From the NCBI GenBank assembly GCA_002104905.1, contig MCFE01000008.1, forward strand, positions 62,001 through 126,000: DNA of 64,000 nucleotides, written 5' to 3'. Shown here piece after piece: positions 46,860 to 58,711 of the stretch; within the stretch, counting starts at the first letter, position 1, and every line of letters starts with the position of its first letter. The stretch is from Basidiobolus meristosporus CBS 931.73 (lineage: Eukaryota; Basidiobolomycota; Basidiobolomycetes; Basidiobolales; Basidiobolaceae). A program made the translations under genes and the position numbers. The notes beneath the pieces are model-generated. The model did no database searches. It was given only the letters and a program-made list of their open reading frames with translations, and had not been told where the DNA came from.

Positions 46860-47860
46860 AGACAAGGCTAGCACTACGCGGCACTCTCCAGCAGAACAAG
46901 TCTATTGTCAAGAAATACCAATCAAGATGGTATTCATGGGTGATAAGAGAACACTTGAAGCAATAGGAGAAGGAACTATCCCAGTAAACTCCAGATTCAG
47001 TAAAGGAAGCCATACACTTACCATCAATGAAGTACTCTATGTACTAGATATAGCCAGTATCCTACTACCTATAAGCAAGGCAACTACAGAAAGACTCAGT
47101 TTCAGCTTTAACAATTCTGGAAGCAGGAATACTGATCAAAATGGTTCCAATATTGCTTTGAGTATCATAAATCATAGTCTGTATAAGTTGACCTTTATTC
47201 CATCATATCTGGAAGCCCACATAAATAACTTAAATGAAGAAACACAAATGCTTTGGCACAGAAGATTTGGGTACATTGATTTTGATTATTTGTGCAAAAT
47301 GATTAAAAATCAGCTAGTTTCCAAAGTAAAAAATGACCCTCCAGCTAATTTGGAGCACTGTGAATCCTGAATATATGGGAAACAAGCCAGACAGCTGTTT
47401 GCAAGCTCTGTGCAAATCCAAACTAACAAAAAATTGGATCTAATTCACTCTCATATGTCTGAATCTATGCAAAATTTATCCTACACTGGATGTAATATTC
47501 AATCACTTTTATTGATATATTTACAAGATATATATGTGGCTGCTTGATGGAGAGAAAAGAAGAATCTCTGTCTAAGCTCAGAGAGTTCAAATTCATGGTG
47601 GAGAGAGAAACTGGTGGAAAAATCAAGAAAATAGGCTGTGACAATGGTCAAGAATACACCTTAAAACTCTTCATCCACTTTTAAAAAAATAATGGGGCAA
47701 GAGACAGCCGCACCATACACCCAACAGCAAAATGAAATAGTAGAATGTGCACATAGATTACAAATTGATATGATGAGATGTATGATCCATAATCAAAAAT
47801 CACCCTATGATTTCTGGGTGGAATCTCTGCTTGATAGCAAAGCTTCTGGAACCTATGTGA
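46860..47860 (+). pseudogene. Copia pol fragment (protease to integrase core), decayed
   Basis: Related to 35115-36060 of the full copia: VYCQEIPIKMVFMGDKRTLE, SHTLTINEVLYVLDIA, LWHRRFGYIDFDYLCKM, HCES, then with frameshifts and stops TAAPYTQQQNEIVECAHR and YDFWVESL. Both ends are truncated and LTRs are absent. It retains the correct frame across the site where the full element lost a base (YKLTFIPSYLEA). Confidence 0.85.
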
Positions 47861-47999
47861 ACATGGATGGTTGGATTAAACCTTATGTAGCCATAGTGTT
47901 GAGTGTTAGACAATTTGGTATCATTCAACAGCTAAAAATATGCTCATCAACTCTGGACTAGTCTTAGTCATTGTAGGACTCATTTGCACCCCCAACTTT

Positions 48000-49845
48000 G
48001 CCGTTTTCTTACAGATCAATGACCCTGTAATTATTCCCCTATAGTCAGGATCAAGTTAACGCTTTACTAAACAGTATGTATTAGCCCTGAAACTGTTACA
48101 GTATGCTCCTGAATGCTGAGAAACTCTGCGTAAACAGTGCTTAGAGATATTTTAGCACCACTCACTATCCTAACAGTGCTGGATATCTCTGAAAGTCAAC
48201 ACTGATTGTAAAACTTGAGCAGAAAACTGTGGCAGGTGTTCTACATGAAGAGGTCTGTAGATGCATATAAGTAGGCAAATAACAAGACAAGCATTGAACT
48301 CAAGAATGACTTGAGAGTGACAAGATTTTGCAAGGAAGCTGCATGCAAGCAGTTCCATGCACAATTTGCACAGCAGACACCAGGCACATCTGCTTGTGTC
48401 TCAATTTTGGGAACTAAAAAGATTTTGAATGAGTTTTTGCCTCAAATAACTAGTGCACTGTGCAATATATTATTAGAGCTAAGTGGTTCTAACAGCAATT
48501 TACACAGAACTCATCAAGGCAACAGTTGAAAAATGTCAGACAGAGCATAAGTAAAACCCCCAGGAATTAGAAGAAAAGCTACAGGAGGAAGAATGCAGAC
48601 CACAGGCAACTGCACCTAGATATTGCCAGCATAGCTGGCTGGATTCCTTACCATCCTTTGCAGTGCCAGCATGCTGGTGCACATCAGTCCAATCAATGTC
48701 AACACCTGCTACAAGAGCACCATGTACCAAGTTGATATGTGTTGTGTAAATTGATGTGGTTCAGAGCAAAAATACCAGAACTTTCCAAGCTGCTCAGTTA
48801 GGCACAAGTCCATTGGAGTGGACTAAGTTGCAATCACATGTAGTGTTGCATTAGACTCAGCAAAGGGCCATGCTTATGCAATGAGTAGAGCCTTCAAATG
48901 CTATTGGACATCTGTGTTATGATGCACTTTGGGCTGGTTTCATAACATCAATTGTAGCAAATCAATATGGCCAAGCTCCTTACTGCAATCATCAACCAGG
49001 AGGCAATATATTGACTACCAGTGCATAAGTAGCCAAGATGATAGCCAACAGCAAAGTAGTTTTGATATGCTAAGTGCAATACTACTAAATGCATCAGTTT
49101 TAATCCCTGTGAGAAGAAAACCTAGGAGAAAAAGTTTCAGTCGCTTTCAATTGAAAATATTTGTCATGATCTAAATAATATCCTTTTTTTGGCTATATGA
49201 GTCTTTTGTTGTAAACCAGTGATCACTAAGTCTATGATTTACATAGTATCAATATTGTCTCAAAATATTGGACAGAGACCCTAAAAATAAACACTCTGCA
49301 CATTTATACATCATCTGTAACATTAGTGCTGCTATTTGATATGTTTTGCACCCACCCAATTAGTTGTGTACTAGCTATGACACATGGTCCAATCTCTAAA
49401 ATTAGGGATTTATTTGCTCATTGTACAAAACAGAGTATATGATGGCAAATCCAATAGCTTGTGTATTGGTTAATGAGCCTGTAGGAGGCTCAAATCTTCA
49501 GGATACTTCAGATCAATCAATCACTATCATTCCAGCAGGTTGGAGTGATGATTATGAAGATGAGGTATTTGTGCAGTTTGTAGTGAGATATGTATTTGTA
49601 TTTATTGACAACAAAGCAACATATCCTAATACTGGATTTTACCTACCACAATAGTGATATGCAGTTGTGCATATGATTCAAACACTACAAGTGGGCACAA
49701 TTATCCATGCTAATCTCATCATGTCTGATTGTGCCATGGTGTGCATGATTGTCCTACATAGGGCAAAATTGTCAAGAGCAATCCTACCTACCGGTAGTAC
49801 AACATCATGCCCAATTGCTTATATATCCAGTGTGGTACATACAAG
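48000..49845 (+). repeat. R1 repeat, copy C
   Basis: Colinear with R1 copy A from about 31.88 to 33.77 kb: KQFHAQFAQ, the GCCATATTG/ATATGGCCAAGCT stretch near 32850/48965 and GTCAAGAGCAATCCT near 33640/49770 all align. It ends abruptly where the gypsy fragment begins. Confidence 0.7.
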
Positions 49846-50735
49846 TGAGCTTGGCAAGACAAAGTTCTGCAGTGCACTAAGGGAACATACCCAGATGTTT
49901 CTCCTGGCAGTATTAATGGATAATTCCCCTACTCTGGTTATCTAGGAAGACCAGACCCTCTGCAGGTATAATTAGATGTGTTTCCAGAGGAACCTCTAAG
50001 CCTATCACCAGTCAGATATGTGGATCATGCCATTGACACAGGAGATGGCCCCCCCCCAGTAGTCAAAATATCTTACAGCATAAGTCCTTTGGAGTTAAAA
50101 GTGATTAAGAGACAAATAGAGCAATTATTGGAGCAAGGATACATTGGGCCTAGCACGTCACCTTAGGGAGCACCAGTACTTTTTGTAAAAAAGAGGGATG
50201 GAACACTTAGAATGTGCATTGACAACAGAGCCCTTAACTCAGTTACTGTGAGGAATGAATACCCCATTCCCAGGATTGATGGGCATTTTGACCAGCTCAA
50301 TGAAGCTGCTTTATTCAGCAAGATTGACCTTGGGTCAGGATACAACCAGATAAGGGTGATGCAAGATGGTATCCTGATAATTGCATATAGGACCAGAAAT
50401 GGACATTACAAGTACTTGGTTATTAGTTTTGGCCTTACTAATGCCACTGCAACATTCATGGTCTTGATGCAAACAGCCTTCTAGGAGTACTTAAACATGT
50501 TTGTGATAATCTACCAAGATGACATATTCCTGTACAGCAATTTAAAAGAGGACTACTTGGTGCACATTGAAAAGGTCATGAAAAAGCTAAGTGAGAACAA
50601 GCTATATGGCAAGCTAGCAAAGTGCGAGTCCATCAAGGGATGCATTGAGTATTAGGGACACAGTGACTAGCACAGAAGCAACATTAGACCCCAAGAAAGT
50701 GGCACTCAACAAGAATCTGAAGTAGTCCCATTGGT
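49846..50735 (+). pseudogene. Gypsy pol fragment G4a (protease-RT), plus orientation
   Basis: Homologous to G1/G2 from the end of protease to [90 protein letters not shown] and IIYQDDI. Many stops and frameshifts (49943, 50164, 50482, 50654). Its first ~570 bp are repeated in inverse at 50755-51335. Confidence 0.85.
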
Positions 50736-50749
50736 AATGCCAAAATTCA

Positions 50750-51919
50750 TTACTACCTACATGTAATGTCCATATCTGGTCCTGAATACTGTCTTAGGGA
50801 CGTCTTCTGGTTTCACCCTAATCTAGTTGCATCCTGACATGAGGTCAATCCTGAAGAGTATGGTAGCTCCATTGAGTTGGTCCAAGAGCTCATCAATCCA
50901 AGGAATGTGGTTCTTATTCCTCATGGTAACTGAGTTGAGGGCTTAGTAGTCAGTGCACATCCTAAGTGTTCCATCCTTCTTTGTTACAAAAAATACTGGT
51001 GCTCCCCAAGGTGGCTTGCTAGGTCTAATGTATCCTTGCTCCAATAACTGATCTATTCATCTCTTTATCTCTTCCAACTCCAATGGCTGCATTCTATAAG
51101 GAGTCTTACCCACTGGAGGGTCATCTCCTATGTCAATGGCATGATCCACATCTCTGAATGGTGGTAGGATTACTAGTTCATCTGGAAACAGGTAAAAATA
51201 CTCCTTCAAAAGAGTCTGGACCTTCTGGAGTGCTGGAGTAAAGGAATCCTCCTGTGATACTGCAAATGAGGAACATCTGGGTAGCTTTCTAAGTGCACTA
51301 CTGAACTGTATCTTGCTTAGTTTACTTGTATTCACAAAGCTGAAATCCAGTCTGGCAGGTAATAGCTCACAGGTCTTATTGTCCTACTGGATCTGAGTAG
51401 AATGGGTTCTCCAGTTGAATGAGGGATTACAACAAAATAGTCAGGTTTTTCCAGGTACAAGGTCAAATTTGCAATTCCCAAATATAAAGGCTTGTAGGTC
51501 TTCTTCATCGTCGTTGATCTTGATTCTCATTGGCTGAGTAATATGGTTGATTATGTCAGAGTTCCCATCAGCTGTCAAGACTGAACTTGATTTGGTGGGT
51601 TCCAAGTTGATTCCAGCTTTCAAGGCAAACTGCTTTGACATGTACTCATGTGATGCTTCTAAGTCAATCATGATCTTGGCAGGTACTTCATTGATTACTC
51701 CATTCATATACAAAGCTATCCTGAGTTTGAGGTCATTTTGGACAGGTATTCTTCTGTCATATTGAGGGTGGGTTATGAGTCTTCTTCAAGCTCATCCTCA
51801 ATGTTAATATGCTCAAGGGCTTTAATATGCTTGAAGGTTCTTAATGACTGATGTCCATTTTTTCTCCTTGGGCAGTACTCCGCAATATGTCTTTGCTGGT
51901 GGCAATTAAAGCAAAGTCC
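50750..51919 (-). pseudogene. Gypsy gag-pol fragment G4b, minus orientation
   Basis: Homologous to G1/G2 from the gag zinc knuckle (CFNCHQQRHIAEYC, at its right end) through protease (YMNGVINEVPAKIMIDLEAS) into RT (GHYKY at its left end). It has several stops (near 51057, 51336, 51438, 51770). Its right end is cut precisely where the G3 LTR starts, so G3 probably inserted into it or a deletion joined them. Confidence 0.85.
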
Positions 51920-52792
51920 TGTCATGATCACATGACATCCCTGGTCTCAAATTATCTAGCCAAATCAAGTCAGTAAAGAAATCCCAGTTCCTTCTAGAAA
52001 GTTCAACTACATTCTAGCAACTTCTTGAAAGCTCCAAGTCAATGTTACACAACAAAACATCCTATGGAATCTTCCCATTAGAGTCTATGTAGTCCCATGC
52101 AATGAATGGTACCTACATGGCACATGACCTTGTCACATGATCAGCTGACCCCTGACATATCTCCATGTGATATTCCAGTGTGTTCTTTAGTGTATTCAAT
52201 CTTGACACACTTACTGTGCCTCACCCCAGAACCCCATCAGTATTAGCTAATATCTCTTGGCATCCATATTGCCAAAAGGCATATATAGTCCTATCCCCCT
52301 TATGTATTCCTCAGTCTGATAACACAGGTCTTGAATAAACTGCCTTGCCTTGGAAACACATCTTGCATTTTTGATCTACACCTTAGTCCTTTCCTGGTCC
52401 TGCCTTGCCTAGCTCTACTCTCCTGCCTTGTGTCTATTAATAACAGTTTTATCAGACTGCCCCTGACTTACCTGTGAATTGCTGCCTTCTACCCAAAGTT
52501 ATTGAGAAGAACTTGTAAAGGAATACCTACCATAAGCATCACCTTGAATCTTTCCCTAGTCTTGTCCTCTAAAGGCAAAAATACTTTATCTTTGTAAGAT
52601 TATTGGCCAAAGCTGCATTCACTTTATTACCCTGCTGGTGTAATTTACAGTTGTTACAGTATTGGAAGCTTTAGAACAATCCTCTATCTTAGGACATTAA
52701 AGCCAGCACCTTCTGAAGTGACACCAACTTATTCAAAGTTGGGGATTGTGGCTCAATAATTGTATTCTTGATAAACTAGTGGCTTTATAACA
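51920..52792 (+). repeat. G3 5' LTR
   Basis: About 873 bp from TGTCATGATC to TTATAACA. The assignment rests on the gag ATG 73 bp later, on a TATATAGTCC promoter-like run near 52284, and on the related sequence at 29.56-30.26 kb. No second copy is present to fix the ends. Confidence 0.65.
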
Positions 52793-52864
52793 CACAAATT
52801 AGCTAGCAATATCCAGTATTCCTGAACAAGACCAAGAGACTTCTCTGCCTCCTGCTACCTTGAC

Positions 52865-53771
52865 ATGTCCAGCCCAGAGTATAACTTTGCAAGTCTCATG
52901 GCTGCCTTTGCCCAGCTGCAACAAGACAATGCAGACCTCAGAAGCTCTGTTGCTCAACTCCAGAGCCAAAATGCTCAACAGCCTATCCAGGCTCCCTCCT
53001 ACCATGATCTCAAGAACACTTCCACTACCAAGTTTAGTGGTTCCCAGAATGAATTTCAAGGTTTCATCAATATAGTTAAACACCACTTGTCACTACAACC
53101 CAATTAGTTCTCAACAGATCAAGCAAAAGTTGGTTATATCTCTAACCTGCTGACTGGAACTGCCCAGGAATGGTTCTCCCCTATGGTGGAAACCAACTCC
53201 CCTCTACTCAGCAACTACCATGCCTTCCTCACAGATATGGAGCTAACATTTGGCAACGTTGACCAAGCCAGAACTGCTGCCAACAAGATCAAGAACTTGA
53301 AGCAAGGACAAAGACCTGCATCCATGTATGCTTCTGAATGCTGGCTACTAGCCAGTAATTTGAGCCTGTGGGGTAACGCTGCCCTGATTAGCCAGTTTCA
53401 AGATGGGCTCAATCATCAAGTCAGTGACCTACTTCTCACCCTCCCTGACCCAAACACCTTGGGTGAAGCTATTTATCAAGCAATCCAATATAACAATTGC
53501 CTTTTCCAGAAGAAACAGAAATTCCAACATACTTATCAGCCAACCTCCTTTCCAGTAATCCAGTCATCCAATACTAAGCCTGATGATCCTATGCATACTG
53601 ATAGTGCTAAGTATAAGAAACTCACAAAAGAAGAAAGATCTAGACGTCAGCAGGCAAACCTCTGCCTTTAATGTGGACAGCCAGGCCACTTTGTCAAGTC
53701 ATGTCCTAACAAGAAGTCCAGTTTCAAGCTCCTGCAATCATCCAGTGAACAATTTTCTTCTGAATTATTGG
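52865..53771 (+). pseudogene. G3 gag, broken
   Basis: From ATG 52865: MSSPEYNFASLMAAFAQLQQ, a coiled start, then KFSGSQNEFQGF, AQEWFSPM and KNLKQGQRPASMYASE, typical of gypsy capsid. A CCHC knuckle CGQPGHFVKSC lies at about 53672-53704. In-frame stops are TAG at 53105 (expected Gln) and TAA at 53669 (one codon before the knuckle). The frame is cut by G2 at 53771. Confidence 0.87.
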
Positions 53772-54139
53772 TGTTATGATCTGCCGCTTGAATGTTTAAG
53801 TTATATCAGTTTTTAGTCAAATCAATTAGTATATGTTTAGGTTATCAGTATATCAGTATTATCTATGAAATCAGTAGCATTAGTCAGCAAATGAATCAGC
53901 AGATCCTTATCAGACAGAAATAGATATATTAAGTAGGATCTTATTGGGTGATGATGATGCAATCAAATGAGTCATCAGCCACAACCTACATTGGGAAATA
54001 CAATTAGTCAGCAATTGATCTGGCAAAATGTATATAAGGAGCTGCTGGAACCTCAATAAAAATCAGTTCAAGTTTTAGTGAATACAATACTAGCTAAACT
54101 CCCTATTCCTCTACAACTCTTATACCAAGACTTGTAACA
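53772..54139 (+). repeat. G2 5' LTR
   Basis: 368 bp, TGTTATGATCTGCCG...GACTTGTAACA. A TGTATATAAGGAGC promoter-like run is near 54028 and a polyadenylation-like CAATAAAAAT near 54053. Confidence 0.93.
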
Positions 54140-54197
54140 TTGGTAGCAGCAATAACCAGAAACCTCCCTCCTGAAGAAAGAAGAAACCACCCTCAAG

Positions 54198-57100
54198 ATG
54201 TCGGACAATCAAGAATGGAAGAATGCCATGCAGCAAATCCTTGCCCAACAGCAGCAGCTACTCCAGATCCTCAGCCAACAGCAACAAGGAATGACTACCA
54301 TAGCTCAGAGCCAGCAAAGCCCTGTCAAGAGCAACTTTAGTGTGAAGGTCAACCGGTACCATGGCAGAGTCAATGAAAACCTGGGAACTTGGCTCTTTCA
54401 GATTGAAGAAGCTTTTAAAGCCAAAGGAATTGCTCCAGAGAGCAAGTTGCATTATGCAGCTTCTTACCTGGCAGATGCAGCTTTACAGTGGTACCACAAC
54501 AAGATCAGGTCAGCCACTACAATGGGATGCTCTACAATCTCTACCTGGGATGAGTTTGTGTTGGAAATTCAGGATGCTTTTGAACCTCCACACCAACAGA
54601 CACTACTGAGAAGGAAGTTAAAGACACTCAGACAAAAAGGAATGGTTCAAGAATACATCAATGAGTACAGATGTCTACTTGGACAAATTGAAAGAATGGA
54701 CCCCCTGGATCAAGTTGAATACTTTATTGATGGGTTGAAAGAAAGAACTTGCAAGCAAGTGAATTATTGAAGACCTCAGACTATCGAAGAAGCCATCAAG
54801 ATTGCCATTGACTATGACTCAGCTATGTTTGGAGTTGGGAAGCCTACAGTGACTAATCAGAAAGGCTATAATCATTATGAAAGAAGACAATCAGAAGCAG
54901 TACCAATGGAAATAGACGCTATGCAGAAGAATCCCTCCTCAGAAGAATACAAGAAGAGAGGACTTTGCTTCAATTGCCACCAGCGGGGACATATTGCAAA
55001 GTACTGCCCTCAGAGAAGAAATGGACACCAGTCAACAAGAACCTTCAACCATATTGAGTCCCATGAACACAGTAATGTGTAAGATGAGCTTGAAGAAGAC
55101 TTGGAACTCACCTTCCATATGACAGAAGAGTACTTGTCCCAAACGACTTCAAACTCAGGGAAGTTATTGTACTTGAATGGAGTAATCAATGGAGTACCTG
55201 CCAAGATCATGATTGACTCAGGAGCATTGCATGAGTACATGTCAGAGCAATTTGCTTTGAAAGCTGGAATCAACTTGGAACCTACCAAATCAACTTCAGT
55301 TTCCACAGCCAATGGGAACTCCCGCATAATCAACTGTATTACTCAGCCAGTAAGAATGAAGATCAATGACTATGAAGAAGACCTACAGGCTTATATATTT
55401 GGGAACTGCAAGTTTGACCTTGTACTTGGAAAAACCTGGCTATTTTGTTGTAATCCATCAATCAACTGGAGAACCCATGCTACTCAGATCCAAAAAGACA
55501 ACAAGACCTATGAGCTATTACCTGCCATGCTGGATTTCAACTTGGTCAATTCCAGTGTGTGTGAGACAAGTGAACTTAGCAAGACCCAGTTCTGTAGAGC
55601 ACTTAGAAAAGGTACCGAGATGTTCCTCATGGCGGTATTACAGGAGGATTCCTCTACCCTAGCACCCCAGCAGGTCCAGACTCTCTTGAAGAAATATTCA
55701 GATGTGTTCCCAGATGAGCTGTAAGCCTACCACCAGTCAGAGATGTGGATCATGCCATAGACACAGGAGATAGCCCTCCAGTGAGCAAGACACCTTACAG
55801 AATGAGTCCATTAGAATTGGAGGAAATGAAGAGACAAATTGATCAGCTATTGGAGCAAGGATACATCAGGCCCAGCAAGTCACCCTTGGGAGCACCAGTG
55901 CTTTTTGTGAAAAAGAAGGATGGAACACTTAGAATGTGCATTGACTACAGAGCCCTGAACTCAGCTACCGTCAAGAATAAGTACCCCATACCTTGGATTG
56001 ATGAGCTTTTGGACCAACTTAAGGGAGCCACTATTTTCAGCAAGATTGACTTCATGTCAGGATACAACCAGATTAGGGTGACACCAGAAGATATCCCTAA
56101 GACAGCACTCAGGACCAGATATGGACATTACAAGTACTTAGTCATGAGTTTTGGCCTCACTAATGCCCCTGCAACATTCATGACGCTGATGCAGACTGTC
56201 TTTCAGGAGTACTTAGACAAGTTTGTGATAATCTACCTGGATGACATATTGATATACAGCAAGACAGAAAAGGATCGCATGGTGCACATTGAAAAGGTCT
56301 TGAAGAAACTAAGAGAGAACAAGCTATATGGCAAGCTACCCAAGTGTGAATTCTTCAAGGAACACGTAGAATATCTGGGACACATAGTGACTAGCACAGG
56401 AGTAACCTCAGACTCCAAGAAGGTGGAAGTAATCAAGAATTTGAAGCAGCCCCATAGCATATCAGAACTCAGACCATTCCTTGGAATGGTTTCCTATTAT
56501 CAGAGATTTGTCAAGTCATTTGCAAGTATTGCAGCCCCTTTAACTGATATCCTCAAGAAAGACAATACCTACAAGTGGGACATAGCTTGTGAGACTGCCT
56601 TCCAGACGCTAAAGAATGAACTTGCTAAGCTGCCAAGCTTAAGAATACCAGACTTCAGAAAAGAGTTCACTCTGTGCACAGATGCTTCAGATTTTGCAAT
56701 TGGTGGAGTGCTGAGCCAAGAACACAAGGGAAAGGACTACCCTGTTGCCTTTGAATCCAAGAAACTGAACTCAGCAGAACAAAACTATCCAGTCCATGAG
56801 AAGGAGATGCTTGCTATAATACACTGTTTGAAGATATAGAGATGCTGTATTGAAGGAGTCAAATGCACTGTAAAGACAGATCATGCCTCCCTCAAGTATA
56901 TATTTACTCAGAAGGTACTCTCTAGAAGAATGATAAGATAGAGTGAATACATTCAGCAATTTGACCTGGAGATTGTCTACTGTCCAGGAAAAAACAACAT
57001 GGTTGCTGTTGCCTTATCAAGATTAGATCAAGTTGCACAACTCAACTTGGTGCATGAATCAGATTGGCCTAGCCTATTACCAAAGTACTTGGAGGACCAA

Positions 57101-58330
57101 GCCATTCCTAATGAGGTGGATGAAGATATCAAGAAGATAATCCGTGATGAAGCCAGCAAATTTGTTGTACAGGATGAAACACTCTACTAAATTGTTGATG
57201 GAAGCCCTATTGCCTATTGTCCTTAAGTTGCTTGCCTGGATCTAATACATAAGCTACACAATGGATATGGACATCTTGGGATTGAAGGAACCTATAGCCT
57301 TGTGAAAGCCAGAGCATGGTGGCCCAGAATGAAACAAGACATTGAGAAGCTAGTGAAAACATGCCCAAACTGCCAAATCAACAAAGGCCAGCCACAAAGA
57401 ATTGCCAAACTCTTCCCTTTGGAGCCTGTAAGACCATTTGAGAGATGGGGAATTGACTTTATTGGAAGACTGCCAACTACCAGGAAATGCAACCGTTGGA
57501 TCCTAGTAGCAATTGACCATGCCATTAAATGGCCAGTTGCTAAAGCTGTACCAATAGCCAGTGAACAAGAAGTTGCAAGTTTCATTTACCATGAGATCCT
57601 GAAGAAGTTTGGATGCCCTGTGGAGATCTTATCCAATAGAGTTGCAAACTTTATGGCAAAAACATCAGAGGCTTACCTGGAAATGCAGCAGATCATACAC
57701 TTGAAAACCTTGGCATATCACCCCAGAACTAATGAAGTCACTGAGCGGTTTAATGGATTATTTGGAAAAATGCTGACCAAGTAAGCAAATGGAGTTGTCA
57801 GTAGATGGGATGAGTATACAGACCAAGCACTCTTTGCATACAGAGTCAGAGTACACAACACCACCCAGCAATCACCATTTTACTTAGTTTATGGATGTGA
57901 ACCAAGGATTCCAGGAGATCTCACACAACCCAAGCTTACAGATGCCTTAGAAGATGAACTTAGTCAGCCAAGTAGACACCAGCAGCTGGAACAAAGACGT
58001 CAAGAGGCACAGACCAAAGTATCTCAAAGTGCAGAAAAGATGAAGCAGAGATTTGATAAGACTATAGCACCAGAAGCATTGACAGTTGGGAACTTTGTAT
58101 TGCTAAGAAACAACACTTGGAAGAAGTTTGAGCCACAATGGACAGGACCATTCAAGATCATCAGAGAATGTCCATTTGCAACTTACCAACTGGCGGACAA
58201 GCAAGGCAATATCCGGGAAGACATAGTGCATAAGGACAGACTCAAGCTTGCAAGACTTGCTGATTATACCAAACCATCAAGATATTGGTATCACAAGAAA
58301 AGAGATTCAGGAGAACCCTCTCAGCTGTAG
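54198..58330 (+). pseudogene. G2 gypsy gag-pol, broken
   Basis: Gag from ATG 54198 (MSDNQEWKNAM) with TGA at 54768. Knuckle CFNCHQRGHIAKYC is near 54970 and protease MIDSGALHEY near 55210. RT (from about 55745) has [26 protein letters not shown] and IYLDDILIY. RNase H has CTDASDFAIGG. Integrase has CPNCQINKGQPQ, ERWGIDFIG, YHPRTNEVTERFNG and a C-terminal QWTGPFKI. Lesions: TAA at 55081, a lost base near 55722, TAG at 56837 (expected Trp), TAG at 56939 (expected Trp), TAA at 57188 and 57224, and TAA at 57782. Integrase Asn at 57635-57637 replaces the second catalytic Asp. Three stops and the Asn are shared with G1. Confidence 0.92.
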
Positions 58331-58340
58331 TAGGGGAGAA

Positions 58341-58707
58341 TGTTATGATCTGCCGCTTGAATGTTTAAGTTAGATCAGTTTTTAGTCAAATCAATTAGTA
58401 TATGTTTAGGTTATCAGTATATTGTATTATCTATGAAATCAGAAGCATTAGTCAGCAAATGAATCAGCAGATCCTTATCAGACAGAAATAGATATATTAA
58501 GTAGGATCTTATTAGGTGATGATGATGCAATCAAATGAGTCATCAGCCACAACCTACATTAGGAAATACAATTAGTCAGCAATTGATCTGGCAAAATGTA
58601 TATATGGAGCTGCTGGAAGCTCAATAAAAATCAGATCAAGTTTTAGTGAATACAATACTAGCTAAACTCCCTATTCCTCTACAACTCTTATACCAAGACT
58701 TGTAACA
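58341..58707 (+). repeat. G2 3' LTR
   Basis: 367 bp. It differs from the 5' LTR by a small deletion near 58420 and a handful of substitutions. Confidence 0.93.
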
Positions 58708-58711
58708 TTGG

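Larger units (their letters stand above)
53772..58707 (+). mobile_element. Ty3/gypsy element G2 (inactive), nested in G3
   Basis: 4,936 bp with LTRs 53772-54139 and 58341-58707, inverted LTR ends TGTTA/TAACA, primer site TGGTAGCAGC at 54141, and purine tract TAGGGGAGAA at 58331-58340. A 4-bp duplication TTGG flanks it (53768-53771 and 58708-58711). The LTRs are nearly identical. The closest relative in the window is G1, in opposite orientation. Confidence 0.94.
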
